Assembly (NCBI RefSeq): GCF_000213805.1
Contig: NC_015556.1
Coordinates: 1,302,001-1,366,000, forward strand
DNA length: 64,000 nucleotides
Direction: 5' to 3'
Source: Pseudomonas fulva 12-X
GTDB lineage: Bacteria > Pseudomonadota > Gammaproteobacteria > Pseudomonadales > Pseudomonadaceae
The position numbers and the translations under genes were made by a program. The notes under the pieces were generated by a model. The model had not been told where the DNA came from. It made no database searches and was given only the letters and a program-made list of their open reading frames with translations. Of the stretch, positions 18,582-27,747 are shown in pieces; position 1 is the first letter of the stretch, and each line of letters opens with the position of its first letter.

Positions 18582-19829
18582 TCAGCGACTGGCAGGCGCC
18601 GCTACCGGCGCCTGGGGCTTGAGCGGTCGGGTGCGCGGCAGCAGGGCGGTGGCCAGGCCCAGCAGCGGCAGGAAGGACACCAGGTGGTAGACCCAGACGA
18701 TGCCGTGCACGTCGGCCAGCTCGCCGAGGGCGGCCGCGCCGATGCCGCCAATGCCGAACATCAGCCCGAACATCAGCCCGGAAACCATGCCGACGCGACC
18801 CGGCACCGCTTCCTGGGCATAAACCACCAGGGCCGCAAAGGCCGAGGACATCACCAGGCCGATCATGATCGCCAGCACCGCCGTCGCCGTGGCGCCGACG
18901 TAGGGCAGGGCCAGGGCGAAGGGCGCCACGCCCATGAAGGAAATCCAGATCACCGCCTTGCGGCCGATACGGTCACCCACCGGGCCGCCGGCGAAGGTGC
19001 CGAACGCCACCGCGGCGAGGAAGATGAACAGGTAGATCTGGCTCTGCTGAACGCTCATGGCGAAGCGCTCGATCAGGTAGAAGGTGAAGAAGTTGGTGAA
19101 CGCCGCGATGTACACGAACTTGGCGAACATCAGTACGCAGATCACTGCGATGGCCTGGATCACCTGGGAGCGGCCCAGGCCAGCCGTCTGCTTGCCCGCC
19201 AGGCTCTTCAGCTTGGCCTGGCCGTGGTGCACGCTCCAGATGGTCAGGCGGCAGAGCACGAAGATCGCCAGGGCGGCGGCCAGCATGAACCAGGCGATGG
19301 CGTGCTGGCCGTAGGGGATGACGATGGCCGCCGCCAGCAGCGGGCCGAGGGCCGAGCCCGAGTTGCCGCCGACCTGGAAGGTCGATTGCGCGGTGCCGAA
19401 GCGCCCGCCCGACGCCATCCGCGCAATGCGCGAGGCTTCCGGGTGAAAGGTCGCCGAGCCCACGCCGACCACCGCCGCGGCCAGCAACAGCATTTCGTAG
19501 CTGCTGGCGAAGGCGAGCAGGGCGATGCCGATAAAGGTCATCACCATGCCCGAGGGCAACAGATAGGGTTTGGGGTGCTTGTCGGTGTACATGCCGATCC
19601 AGGGCTGCAGCAGCGAGGCGGTGATCTGGTAGACCAGGCCGATCCAGCCGATCTGCGCGAAACTCAGGGAGAACTGAGCCTTGAGCATAGGGAACACGGC
19701 GGGCATCACCGACTGGATCAGGTCGTTGAGCAGGTGCGAGAAGGCGGCGGCGCCGACCACCGGCAGCAGAAAGCCCTGGGCCTGCGGGGCGGAAGTGGCG
19801 GGGGCGAGATCGGGAGTCGTGGAGTTCAT
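18582..19829 (-). CDS. MFS transporter, fosmidomycin-resistance (Fsr) type
   Basis: About 415 residues with 12 predicted membrane segments. The N-terminal FSHLLNDLIQSVMPAVFP and the YQITASLLQPWIGMYTDKHPKP stretch are characteristic of the Fsr subfamily, which exports fosmidomycin and other small compounds by proton antiport. A second-half motif A-like loop GPVGDRIGRKAV is present. The ATG at 19829 (MNSTTPDL) is chosen because the in-frame extension upstream has no transporter-like character. Confidence 0.85.
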   Translation of the reverse strand: MNSTTPDLAPATSAPQAQGFLLPVVGAAAFSHLLNDLIQSVMPAVFPMLKAQFSLSFAQIGWIGLVYQITASLLQPWIGMYTDKHPKPYLLPSGMVMTFIGIALLAFASSYEMLLLAAAVVGVGSATFHPEASRIARMASGGRFGTAQSTFQVGGNSGSALGPLLAAAIVIPYGQHAIAWFMLAAALAIFVLCRLTIWSVHHGQAKLKSLAGKQTAGLGRSQVIQAIAVICVLMFAKFVYIAAFTNFFTFYLIERFAMSVQQSQIYLFIFLAAVAFGTFAGGPVGDRIGRKAVIWISFMGVAPFALALPYVGATATAVLAIMIGLVMSSAFAALVVYAQEAVPGRVGMVSGLMFGLMFGIGGIGAAALGELADVHGIVWVYHLVSFLPLLGLATALLPRTRPLKPQAPVAAPASR

Positions 19830-20053
19830 GGCAAGACTTCGTATGACGGCCGGGCCTGCTGGCGTTTCGAACCAGGTCACCCGGATGGCGGAACAGGGCG
19901 CCAAGCTTAAGGCCGCAAGCGCTGTCTGTCTTGCCCGATTCGGCAACGGCTTAAACTTCCATGCCGCCATGCGGGTCGACTTTCAACAGACAGCGACCGA
20001 TGGCGAGACTCAATGCACGACGATCACCAGGCCCGGCATGCGGCCTTCAGCCG

Positions 20054-20419
20054 ATGAGCCGCCGCAAGGCTGCCGCCCTGACCACACCCGACGGTCGTTA
20101 CCTGATCGTCCGTGGCAGGCTGTGGCGCTGCTCCAACCCGGATCTCAGCGAAGCGCATCGCCAGGCGCTGGTCAATGAACTGATGGACGCCCACCGTCTG
20201 GTCAAGGCCGCCAAGGCGGCGGATGATGCCGAATTGCTGCGAAAGTCACGCGCCCAGGTGCAGGCGGCCAAGGTCGCCTTGGGCGAACGTGGGCCCGTGT
20301 GGTGGCGAGATGGTGCCGCGGACTACAACCGCCACCTGGTCGCCAACAGCCCTTACGCCGAGTGGTTCGCCAGCCTTGACTGCGCGGGCGACGAGCCGCC
20401 CGGTTCGACACAACCGTGA
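20054..20419 (+). CDS. Conserved hypothetical protein
   Basis: About 121 residues from MSRRKAAALTTPDGRY. It has a compact domain with RYLIVRGRLWRCSNP, an Arg/Lys-rich helix (RLVKAAKAADDAELLRKSRAQVQAAK) and a conserved-looking end GPVWWRDGAADYNRHLVANSPYAEW. Proteins with this end are familiar from pseudomonads but have no established role. No signal or membrane segment. Upstream in-frame starts look non-coding. Confidence 0.75.
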   Translation: MSRRKAAALTTPDGRYLIVRGRLWRCSNPDLSEAHRQALVNELMDAHRLVKAAKAADDAELLRKSRAQVQAAKVALGERGPVWWRDGAADYNRHLVANSPYAEWFASLDCAGDEPPGSTQP

Positions 20420-20560
20420 ACGAGATCTATATCGCGTGCTTCGGGGGCTGGGCACCTTGCCCATCTGTGCGTACGCTGTGCGCGCTCAATTCCATCGCGG
20501 CTTATCGGTCGCGTGCCGCGGGCGAGGCGATGGCAGGGCGGCGAACAGGGAGTATCAGAC

Positions 20561-22108
20561 GTGCATGATTCCGGTCGACGGCAATTCGACCTGCCTTCCG
20601 GTGCGGGTAATCCACGCAGCCTGCTGATCGCCGCGGTGATTTTCGTCTGCGGCATTTTGTTGCTGTCCACCGCACTGCACGTGCGCTGGGACAAGGCCCA
20701 GGCCCTGGCCAAGAACACCGAAGCCATGCAGACCCTGGCGGCGGCGCTGAACAGCCAGGCCGAATCGACCATCCGCGTTGCCGATACCGTGCTCACCGCG
20801 CTGATCTCCATGCACCGCTCCGGCGGCCACGGTGAGGCCAACATTCGCGAACTGAACCAGGTGGCCAGAACCCAGATAGGCGAGTTGGGCGAACTGGATG
20901 GTCTGTACATGTCCGACGCCCGTGGTCAGTACTTTTTGGCTACCAATGCCGAAGCTCACAGGCTGAACAATGCCGATCGGGTGTATTTCCAGCACCACCG
21001 CAAGGGTAGCGGTAACGAGCTGTATATCGGCCAACCGGTGCTGGGTAAAACCACCGGGCAGTGGGTCATCACCCTGTCCAAGGGTATCTACGACGATGAT
21101 GGCACCTTCCAGGGCGTCGCCCTGGCCACCCTCAGCGTCGAGCGATTCCGCACCCTGTACCGTTCGCTGCCGCTCGGCGAGCAGGGCATCGTGGTGCTGG
21201 CCAAGCGTGACGGCACCATCCTCGCCCGTTCCCAGAGCGATGCGCAGACCTACCTGACCAACATTTCCCAGAGCCCGATGCTGCAGGCCATCAACAGCGG
21301 CACGCCCAGAGGCGCCGTGACGCTGACTGCCATCGTCGACGGCGTGCGGCGGGTCTACGGCTTCGATTCCAGCCTCAAGTACCCGATGCTGGTGGCGGTC
21401 GCCGCGCCCGAGGAGCAGGCGCTGGTGGCCTGGCGGCAGCGCGCCTGGACGATGTGGAGCTTTGCCGTCGGGGCGGTGCTCGGCGTCGGCATCATGGGTC
21501 TGTTGGTGCTGCGCGCGCTGGGCCGGCAGTCCGCCATGGCGCGGGAACTGCGCGCGGCTCATCAGTCCCTGGCCACCGCCAATACCACGCTGAAAACCCT
21601 GGCCACCGAAGATGGGCTGACGGGCCTCGCCAACCGCCGACACCTCGACGCTTACCTGGCCAGTGCCTTCCTGCGTGCCCGGCGCGAGGGCAAGCCGCTG
21701 GCTTTTGCATTGGTCGATGTGGACTTCTTCAAAGGCTACAACGATGCCTACGGGCACCAGCGCGGTGACCAGGCGTTGATCGAGGTCGCCAAGGCGATGC
21801 GTACCCAGGTCAGCCGTGAGGGCGACCTGGTGGCGCGTTATGGCGGCGAGGAGATGGCCATCGTGCTGCCGGACCTATCCGCCGAACAGGCGCTGGCCAT
21901 GGCCGAGCAGGTTCGTGAAGCGGTGCAGCGGCTGGGGATCGAGCATCGCCAGTCCGCCTATGACCAGATCACCGTGAGCGTCGGTGTGGTGGCCGGCGTG
22001 CCGGGCGTCGACTTCAGCGACACCGAAGCCATGGTCGCCGCCGCTGACCAGGCGCTCTACGCCGCCAAGGGCGGCGGCCGCAACCGCGTGGTGCTGGCCG
22101 CGCTTTAA
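20561..22108 (+). CDS. Membrane-anchored diguanylate cyclase (dCache-type sensor, GGDEF)
   Basis: About 515 residues. An N-terminal membrane segment near 20-40, an extracytoplasmic ligand-binding (dCache-like) domain to about 280, a second membrane segment (AVGAVLGVGIMGLLVLRAL) and a C-terminal GGDEF domain. The active site reads GGEEM, a common functional variant, and an inhibitory RxxD site (REGD) lies five residues before it, so product inhibition by cyclic di-GMP is expected. The GTG at 20561 with GGGAG upstream is preferred; a GTG at 20513 would extend it by 16 residues. Confidence 0.88.
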   Translation: MHDSGRRQFDLPSGAGNPRSLLIAAVIFVCGILLLSTALHVRWDKAQALAKNTEAMQTLAAALNSQAESTIRVADTVLTALISMHRSGGHGEANIRELNQVARTQIGELGELDGLYMSDARGQYFLATNAEAHRLNNADRVYFQHHRKGSGNELYIGQPVLGKTTGQWVITLSKGIYDDDGTFQGVALATLSVERFRTLYRSLPLGEQGIVVLAKRDGTILARSQSDAQTYLTNISQSPMLQAINSGTPRGAVTLTAIVDGVRRVYGFDSSLKYPMLVAVAAPEEQALVAWRQRAWTMWSFAVGAVLGVGIMGLLVLRALGRQSAMARELRAAHQSLATANTTLKTLATEDGLTGLANRRHLDAYLASAFLRARREGKPLAFALVDVDFFKGYNDAYGHQRGDQALIEVAKAMRTQVSREGDLVARYGGEEMAIVLPDLSAEQALAMAEQVREAVQRLGIEHRQSAYDQITVSVGVVAGVPGVDFSDTEAMVAAADQALYAAKGGGRNRVVLAAL

Positions 22109-22122
22109 GCTGCCCGTCACCC

Positions 22123-23025
22123 TCATGAGCGCGCCGGGCCGGCCTCGACCTGTTCGCGCAGCAACTGCAGGTAGCGGCGCGCGCCGAGGCCCAGCGGGCG
22201 GCTCTTGTACCAGATCACGTCGACCCACAGGCGTATCTGGCTGGCCATGTTGTCGAACTTCACAGCGGCCAGCACACCGGAGTCGATCATTGGCTGCACC
22301 AGCGGATGGGGCAGGTAGGCCCAGCCCATGCCGGCCTGTACCAGGTCGAGGGTGGCCATGTAGCTGTCGGTCAGCCACACCCGGTGCGACAGCACGATCT
22401 GCGGCTCCGAGGCCTGAGGGTCGCCGCTGGCCACCACGATTTGCCGGGTATCGGCCATTTGCCCAGCGTCCAGCCGCTTGCCTTCACTGTCGAACGGATA
22501 GCCCGGTGCCGCCACGGCGGTCAGCAGTTGGCTGCCCGCCTCGGCGAAGGCTTCGCGCTCGTCGATGCCCGGGCGCTCGAACATCAGTGCAACCTGCGCG
22601 CTGCCCTCATGAATCATGCGCACCGCATCGGTCTGCGCCGCCGAGCGAATCTCGATTTCCAGGGTCGGGAATTCCCGCGCCAAGGTGGTCAGCGGCCGGC
22701 TCCAGGCACCGGTCTGCAATTCCGGCGCCATGGCGATCACCAGGCGCCGCTCCAGGCCCTTGTGCAGCTGCAGGGCGTGGGCGTCGAGCAGGTTGAGCTG
22801 GCTGACCACTTGCCGCGCCTGGGGCTCCAGCGCGCGGGCGGCCGGAGTGGGTAGCGCCTTGCGGGTCGAGCGGTCGAACAGCTCCAGGTCCAGCTCGGCC
22901 TCCAGTTGCGAGACCGCCATGTTCACGGCCGAGGGCACGCGGCCCAGCACGCGGGCCGCGGCGGAGAACGAACCTTCGTCGATGACGGCGAGAAACACCC
23001 GCAGCGATTCGCTGGTGAAGACCAT
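22123..23025 (-). CDS. LysR family transcriptional regulator
   Basis: 300 residues. The N-terminal winged helix (about 5-62) contains FLAVIDEGSFSAAARVLGR and VPSAVNMAVSQLEAEL, followed by the linker helix and a periplasmic-binding-like effector domain. It is divergent from, and shares a 93-base region with, the SDR that opens a five-gene catabolic operon, so it is the likely regulator of that operon, acting through the dyad at 23040-23066. Confidence 0.9.
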   Translation of the reverse strand: MVFTSESLRVFLAVIDEGSFSAAARVLGRVPSAVNMAVSQLEAELDLELFDRSTRKALPTPAARALEPQARQVVSQLNLLDAHALQLHKGLERRLVIAMAPELQTGAWSRPLTTLAREFPTLEIEIRSAAQTDAVRMIHEGSAQVALMFERPGIDEREAFAEAGSQLLTAVAAPGYPFDSEGKRLDAGQMADTRQIVVASGDPQASEPQIVLSHRVWLTDSYMATLDLVQAGMGWAYLPHPLVQPMIDSGVLAAVKFDNMASQIRLWVDVIWYKSRPLGLGARRYLQLLREQVEAGPARS

Positions 23026-23039
23026 GATTGTCAGTTTTC

Positions 23040-23066
23040 CTGATAACAGTTGTCTTTTTGTATCAG
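23040..23066. promoter_or_regulatory. Candidate LysR binding dyad
   Basis: CTGATA and TATCAG form inverted half-sites 15 bases apart in the divergent region between the LysR gene and the catabolic operon, the usual place for LysR-type sites. Binding is inferred from position. Confidence 0.45.
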
Positions 23067-23118
23067 ATTTATGCGCTTAGCATCCAGCCCATCAGCACTC
23101 GATTTGATGGAGGTGGGT

Positions 23119-23895
23119 ATGTTCAGGGTAATGGCAGGTCAGGTCGCGTTGGTCAGCGGTGCAGGCAGCGAGAGTGGCATCGGTATGGCGATCGCGCGCC
23201 GACTCGGCGCTGCTGGCGTGAAGCTGATCGTCACCGCCAGCAGCGCGCGCATCGCCGAGCGGGTGTCGGAGTTACGCGCCGCCGGCTTCGAAGCCGAAGG
23301 CCGTGCAGTCGACCTGACTGACGAAGCGCAGAGCCAGGCATTCGCTGATTGGGCCGAGTCGCTGTGGGGGCGCATCGACATCCTGGTCAATAACGCCGGC
23401 ATGACCATGCAGGGCAGCGTCGAACCCATGGTCGAAGTCGCGAAGATGAGCCTCGCTGAGTGGAACCTGTCGATCTCGCGCAACCTGACCACTGCCTTTC
23501 TGCTTACCCGCGCAGTGCTGCCGGGGATGCAGCAGCGCGGTTATGGGCGCGTGGTGCATGTCAGTTCGGTGACCGGTACCCGCGTCGGCAATCCCTGTGA
23601 GGCCGGCTACAGCGCGGCCAAGGCCGGCATGGTCGGCCTCAACCTGTCGCTGGCGCTGGAAGTGGCCGGGCAGGGCATTACCGTCAATTCCGTCGCACCA
23701 GGCTGGATTGCTACCGCAGCCACCCTGCCCGAAGAAGCGCGTGCCGCCGCCTATGTACCGGTGGGGCGCGCCGGGCATCCCGAGGAAGTCGCGGCCGCGG
23801 TGGCGTTCCTGGCATCGCCGGAAGCCAGCTACATCACTGGCGAGACGCTGGTGATCGACGGTGGCAATAGCCTGATCGAGAACAAGGCGCCCTGA
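23119..23895 (+). CDS. Short-chain dehydrogenase/reductase
   Basis: About 258 residues with a classical SDR fold: cofactor loop SGAGSESGIG near 13-22, NNAG near 94, catalytic Ser in HVSSVTG and the YSAAK motif near 165. The ATG at 23119 follows a GGAGGTG ribosome site at good spacing. It opens the operon of SDR, SDR, aminotransferase, ligase and amidase. Its substrate is probably an alcohol or aldehyde derived from the amine being degraded. Confidence 0.9.
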   Translation: MFRVMAGQVALVSGAGSESGIGMAIARRLGAAGVKLIVTASSARIAERVSELRAAGFEAEGRAVDLTDEAQSQAFADWAESLWGRIDILVNNAGMTMQGSVEPMVEVAKMSLAEWNLSISRNLTTAFLLTRAVLPGMQQRGYGRVVHVSSVTGTRVGNPCEAGYSAAKAGMVGLNLSLALEVAGQGITVNSVAPGWIATAATLPEEARAAAYVPVGRAGHPEEVAAAVAFLASPEASYITGETLVIDGGNSLIENKAP

Positions 23896-23945
23896 GCGCA
23901 AGACCCTTATTTCTCAAGCGGCCGTCAGGCCGAGGAGCCAATCTG

Positions 23946-24701
23946 ATGCAACCTGTCGTTCTGATTACCGGTGTGCTCGGCGGAATCGGCCAGGCCGTGG
24001 GCGAGCGTTTCGCCGCCAGCGGCTGGCGGGTGTTCGGCACCGACCTCGACGCCGCTGGCCTGGCCGGCCTGCAGGCCGCCGGCAAGGTGGTGGGCGCCCA
24101 CGCCGCGGACATCCGCAAATCCGGCGCCTGCCGTGAAGTAGTCGCCGCGCTGCTCGCCGCCACCGGCCGCCTGGACGCCCTGGTCAACTGTGCCGGCGTG
24201 TGGCGTGAAGGCCCGGTGGAGACGTTCAGCGAAGAAGATTTCGACATCGTGCTGGACGTGAACCTCAAGGCCACTTTCTTCATGTGTTCGGCCAGCATCC
24301 CGGCACTGCGCGAGAGCAAGGGCGCCATCGTCAACATCTCCAGCGACGCCGGCCGCCAGGGCAACCGCAACGCCGCCGCGTACTGCGCGAGCAAGGGCGC
24401 GGTGACCCTCATGACCAAGGCGCTGGCATTGGATCTGGCCCCTGATGGCGTGCGCTGCAACAGCGTGTCACCGGGCGACGTGGAAACCCCGATGCTCAAG
24501 TTCCAGGCCGAGCGTTATGGCAATGGCGACATGAAAGCCTATTACCAGGACCTGCTCGCCAAGTACCCGCAAGGTGAAGCTGCTCGATTCATCCAGCCCG
24601 GCGAAGTGGCCGATCTGGTGTTCTTCCTTTGTCAGAGCAGTTCCCGGTCGATCACCGGCGCGGACCTGGCAATCGACTGTGGTGTGTCAGCCGGCAATTA
24701 A
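23946..24701 (+). CDS. Short-chain dehydrogenase/reductase
   Basis: 251 residues. Cofactor loop TGVLGGIG near 8-15, an NCAG variant of the NNAG motif, the Ser in NISSDAG and the YCASK catalytic motif near 147. The stop TAA lies within the left end of a short repeat element, whose insertion may have supplied the stop codon. It lies 50 bases after the first SDR in the same operon. Confidence 0.9.
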   Translation: MQPVVLITGVLGGIGQAVGERFAASGWRVFGTDLDAAGLAGLQAAGKVVGAHAADIRKSGACREVVAALLAATGRLDALVNCAGVWREGPVETFSEEDFDIVLDVNLKATFFMCSASIPALRESKGAIVNISSDAGRQGNRNAAAYCASKGAVTLMTKALALDLAPDGVRCNSVSPGDVETPMLKFQAERYGNGDMKAYYQDLLAKYPQGEAARFIQPGEVADLVFFLCQSSSRSITGADLAIDCGVSAGN

Positions 24702-24876
24702 CAGGCCGTTTAAAAACGTAGGCGAGGCAGCCAGTGCAATACCGGTGGCGGCCCCGCAAAAACAACCGAAAAAGCGGAGTGTACGAGCTGTACATGAGCA
24801 TTTTGACTGGGCTCGCAATCGAGGCTGTTTTTAACGCAGCAATGGCAACGTAGGTAGTTTTTCAACCGCCTGTTAA
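24698..24876. repeat. Palindrome-ended short element (MITE-like) inside operon
   Basis: About 179 bases flanked by TTAACAGG and CCTGTTAA. The inner ends extend the inverted repeat imperfectly (AACAGGCCGTTTAAAAACG against the complement of the right end). The core, read on the minus strand, contains GCGTTAAAAACAGCCTCG and CATGTACAGCTCGTACACTC and resembles the core at 34034-34179. It interrupts the catabolic operon between the second SDR and the aminotransferase and provides the SDR stop codon. Confidence 0.75.
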
Positions 24877-24916
24877 GTGTTGCGCCGACCCAATTGACAA
24901 CAACAGGAGCCTTACC

Positions 24917-26308
24917 ATGTTCCAGAGTGGCATCAACGATAAAGCCGTCGAAACTTTCGCCGTCCGTGAACGCGAGCATTTTCTGCAGCGCAACCCGAAA
25001 TCCATCGAGCTGGCCAAGCGTGCCCGCAACTCCCTGTTCGGCGGCGTGCCGATGCACTGGATGAACGACTGGTCGATGCCCAGCTCGCTGTTCGTCAGCC
25101 GTGCCAAGGGCGCGCGCTTCTATGACGTCGATGGCCACGAGTACATCGACTTCTGCCTGGGCGACACCGGCAGCATGTTCGGCCACTCGCCGGACCCGAT
25201 CGCCAAGGCCCTCGCCGAGCAGGGCGCCAACGGCCTGACCACCATGCTGCCCGGAGAAGACGCCGTCGTCGCCGGCGAACTGCTTGCCGAGCGCTTCGGC
25301 CTGCCGTTCTGGCAGATGGCGACCACCGCCACCGACGCCAACCGTTTCGTGGTTCGCTGGGCCCGCGCCATCACCAACCGCAAGGTGCTGCTGGTGTTCG
25401 ACGGCTGCTACCACGGCACCGTCGACGACGTGATGGTGCGCTGCAAGGAAGGCCGTACCGTGCACCGCGGCGGCCTGATCGGCCAGGCGCGCAACCTGGC
25501 CAAGACCAGCCGCGCCGTGCCGTTCAACGATGTCGCGGCGCTGGAAGCTGCGCTCGCCCAGGGCGACGTGGCGGCGATTCTCTGCGAGCCGGCGATGACC
25601 AACATCGGCATGGTGCTGCCTGAGCCAGGCTTCATGGAAAAGGTCCGTGAGCTGAGCAAGCAGTACGGCAGCCTGCTGATCATCGACGAAACCCACACCA
25701 TCTCCACCGGCCCTGGCGGCTGCACTCGCGCCTGGAACCTGAAGCCGGACTTCATCACCCTCGGCAAACCGATTGCTGGCGGCGTGCCGTGCTCGGTGTA
25801 CGGTTGCACCCACGAAATGGCCCAGGCCATGCGCCTGGCTCAGCAGCACGCCAGCGAAACCAGCAGTGGCCACGGCCATAGCGGCATGGGCACCACGCTG
25901 TCGGCCAACGCCCTGGCCATGCACTGCATGCGCGTGAACCTTGAAGAGGTGATGACGCAGGCGGCTTACGACCACATGCTGTCGCTGTCGGCGCGCCTGG
26001 CCGAGGGCCTGCGTCGGCTGATCAGCAAGCACGGCCTGAACTGGTCGGTAACCGAGCTGGGTGCACGCTGCGAATTCCAGTTCTGCGCCACCTCGCCGAA
26101 AACCGGTGCCGAGGCCGAAGCGGCGTTCCACGACAACCTGCAGATGGCGCTGCACCTGTACCTGATCAACCGTGGCATCCTCATCACACCGTTTCACAAC
26201 ATGACCCTGTGCACACCGCAGACCACCGCTGCCGATGTCGACAAACTGATCGCCACCCTCGATGAGGGGCTGACCGCGCTGTTGGCGATTCCAGGTGCCC
26301 GTGCCTAA
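24917..26308 (+). CDS. Class III (fold type I) aminotransferase
   Basis: 463 residues of the class III aminotransferase family, nearest in style to glutamate-1-semialdehyde aminomutase and omega-transaminases. The PLP site shows DETHTISTG (Asp contacting the pyridine nitrogen) and the Schiff-base Lys in ITLGKPIAGG. The ribosome site AGGAGCC precedes the ATG. In the operon it should transfer an amino group from a substrate amine or amino acid to a keto acid. The exact donor is unknown. Confidence 0.88.
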   Translation: MFQSGINDKAVETFAVREREHFLQRNPKSIELAKRARNSLFGGVPMHWMNDWSMPSSLFVSRAKGARFYDVDGHEYIDFCLGDTGSMFGHSPDPIAKALAEQGANGLTTMLPGEDAVVAGELLAERFGLPFWQMATTATDANRFVVRWARAITNRKVLLVFDGCYHGTVDDVMVRCKEGRTVHRGGLIGQARNLAKTSRAVPFNDVAALEAALAQGDVAAILCEPAMTNIGMVLPEPGFMEKVRELSKQYGSLLIIDETHTISTGPGGCTRAWNLKPDFITLGKPIAGGVPCSVYGCTHEMAQAMRLAQQHASETSSGHGHSGMGTTLSANALAMHCMRVNLEEVMTQAAYDHMLSLSARLAEGLRRLISKHGLNWSVTELGARCEFQFCATSPKTGAEAEAAFHDNLQMALHLYLINRGILITPFHNMTLCTPQTTAADVDKLIATLDEGLTALLAIPGARA

Positions 26309-26374
26309 CGCCGTAGGCCGGCGCGATCCCGATGATGGCGCCGGTGTTTCCCGCAATCCTTACGAGTACTGATC

Positions 26375-27742
26375 ATGCAATTCGCCGACATCCAGGAAGC
26401 CCGCGATTTTCTCGCTGCCAACCCCGAGGTGCGCAGCATCGAGCTGATGCTGATCGACGCCAATGGCGTGCCACGCGGCAAGCTGCTGCATCGTGACGAG
26501 CTGCTGGCGATCTACCAGAACGGTCGGCCGCTGCCCAGCTCGATCCTGGCGCTGACAATGCAGGGTGAAGACGTCGAAGCCACCGGCCTGGTCTGGGAGG
26601 TCGCCGACGCCGACTGCTGGACTTATCCGCTGCCCGGCAGCCTGACCCTGCAACCCTGGCGCAACACGCCCACCGGCCAGCTGCAGGTGAGCATGCACCC
26701 GACCCAGGGCCAGCCGGCTGCCCCGGCCGATCCGCGCCACGCCCTGGTGCGGGTGATCGAGCGCCTCGAGGCCGATGGCTTTCACCCGGTGATGGCCGTG
26801 GAGCTGGAGTTTTACCTGCTAGACAAGCAGCGCGACGCCAACGGTCGCCCGCAACCGGCCATGCAGATGAACGGCGTGCGCCCCGAGGCGCCCCAGGTGT
26901 ACGGCGTGTACGAGCTGGAGCAGGTGCAGCCGTTTCTCGACGACCTCTACGCGGCCTGCGAAGTGCAGGGCCTGCCGGTGCGCACGGCGATTTCCGAGTA
27001 CGCGCCGGGCCAGCTCGAGCTGACCCTTGAGCATCGTTTCGATGCGCTGCAGGCGGTCGACGAAGGTGTTCGCTATAAGCGCCTGGTGCGCGGTGTGGCC
27101 AACAAGCACGGGCTGCAGGCCTGCTTCATGGCCAAACCGTTCGGCGACCGTGCCGGCAGCGGCATGCACCTGCACGTCAGCCTGGCCGACGAGCAGGGCA
27201 ACAACCTGTACGCCAGCGAAGACCCGCAGGGCACGCCGCTGCTGCGCCACTCCATCGGCGGCATGATGGCCACGTTGCTCGACTCCCTGGCGATCTTCTG
27301 CCCCAACGCCAACTCGTTCCGTCGCTTCCAGGCCAATAGCTACGCGCCGCTGGCCAAGAGCTGGGGCGTGAACAACCGCACCGTGTCGTTCCGCGTACCG
27401 GGCGGCCCGGCCGTCAGCCGCCATATCGAGCACCGCATCTGCGGCGCCGATGCCAACCCCTATCTCGCGGCCGCGGCGATTCTCGCCGGCATCCATCACG
27501 GCATCCGTGAGCAGATCGACCCGGGCGCCGCCATCGTCGGCAACGGCTACGAGCAGGCCACCGAGTTCCTGCCCACCGACTGGCTCACCGCGCTGCGCGC
27601 GCTGGAAGCATCGACCTGGGCCCGCGAAGCCCTCGGCGAGGAATTTCTCAAGGTGTTCCTGGCGATCAAGAAAACCGAGTACCGTCAGTTCATGGCCGAG
27701 GTCGGCGAGCAGGACTGGCGCTGGTATCTGAACCACGCCTGA
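26375..27742 (+). CDS. Glutamine synthetase-like gamma-glutamyl ligase
   Basis: 455 residues of the glutamine synthetase fold. Seen are the Glu-rich metal site in AVELEFYL, the EYAPGQLELTL segment, KPFGDRAGSGMHLHVSL with the ATP/metal residues, and the FRVPGG and EHRICGADANPY parts of the C-terminal domain. In PuuA and related enzymes this fold ligates glutamate to an amine with ATP. An amidase directly downstream would be able to release the product later, which supports a gamma-glutamyl amine pathway. Confidence 0.88.
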   Translation: MQFADIQEARDFLAANPEVRSIELMLIDANGVPRGKLLHRDELLAIYQNGRPLPSSILALTMQGEDVEATGLVWEVADADCWTYPLPGSLTLQPWRNTPTGQLQVSMHPTQGQPAAPADPRHALVRVIERLEADGFHPVMAVELEFYLLDKQRDANGRPQPAMQMNGVRPEAPQVYGVYELEQVQPFLDDLYAACEVQGLPVRTAISEYAPGQLELTLEHRFDALQAVDEGVRYKRLVRGVANKHGLQACFMAKPFGDRAGSGMHLHVSLADEQGNNLYASEDPQGTPLLRHSIGGMMATLLDSLAIFCPNANSFRRFQANSYAPLAKSWGVNNRTVSFRVPGGPAVSRHIEHRICGADANPYLAAAAILAGIHHGIREQIDPGAAIVGNGYEQATEFLPTDWLTALRALEASTWAREALGEEFLKVFLAIKKTEYRQFMAEVGEQDWRWYLNHA

Positions 27743-27747
27743 GTGGA

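Noticed and set aside
24710..26356. Long minus-strand open frame across the aminotransferase gene
   Set aside because: It is a GC-driven shadow: the plus-strand frame has clear aminotransferase motifs, a ribosome site and the right operon position.
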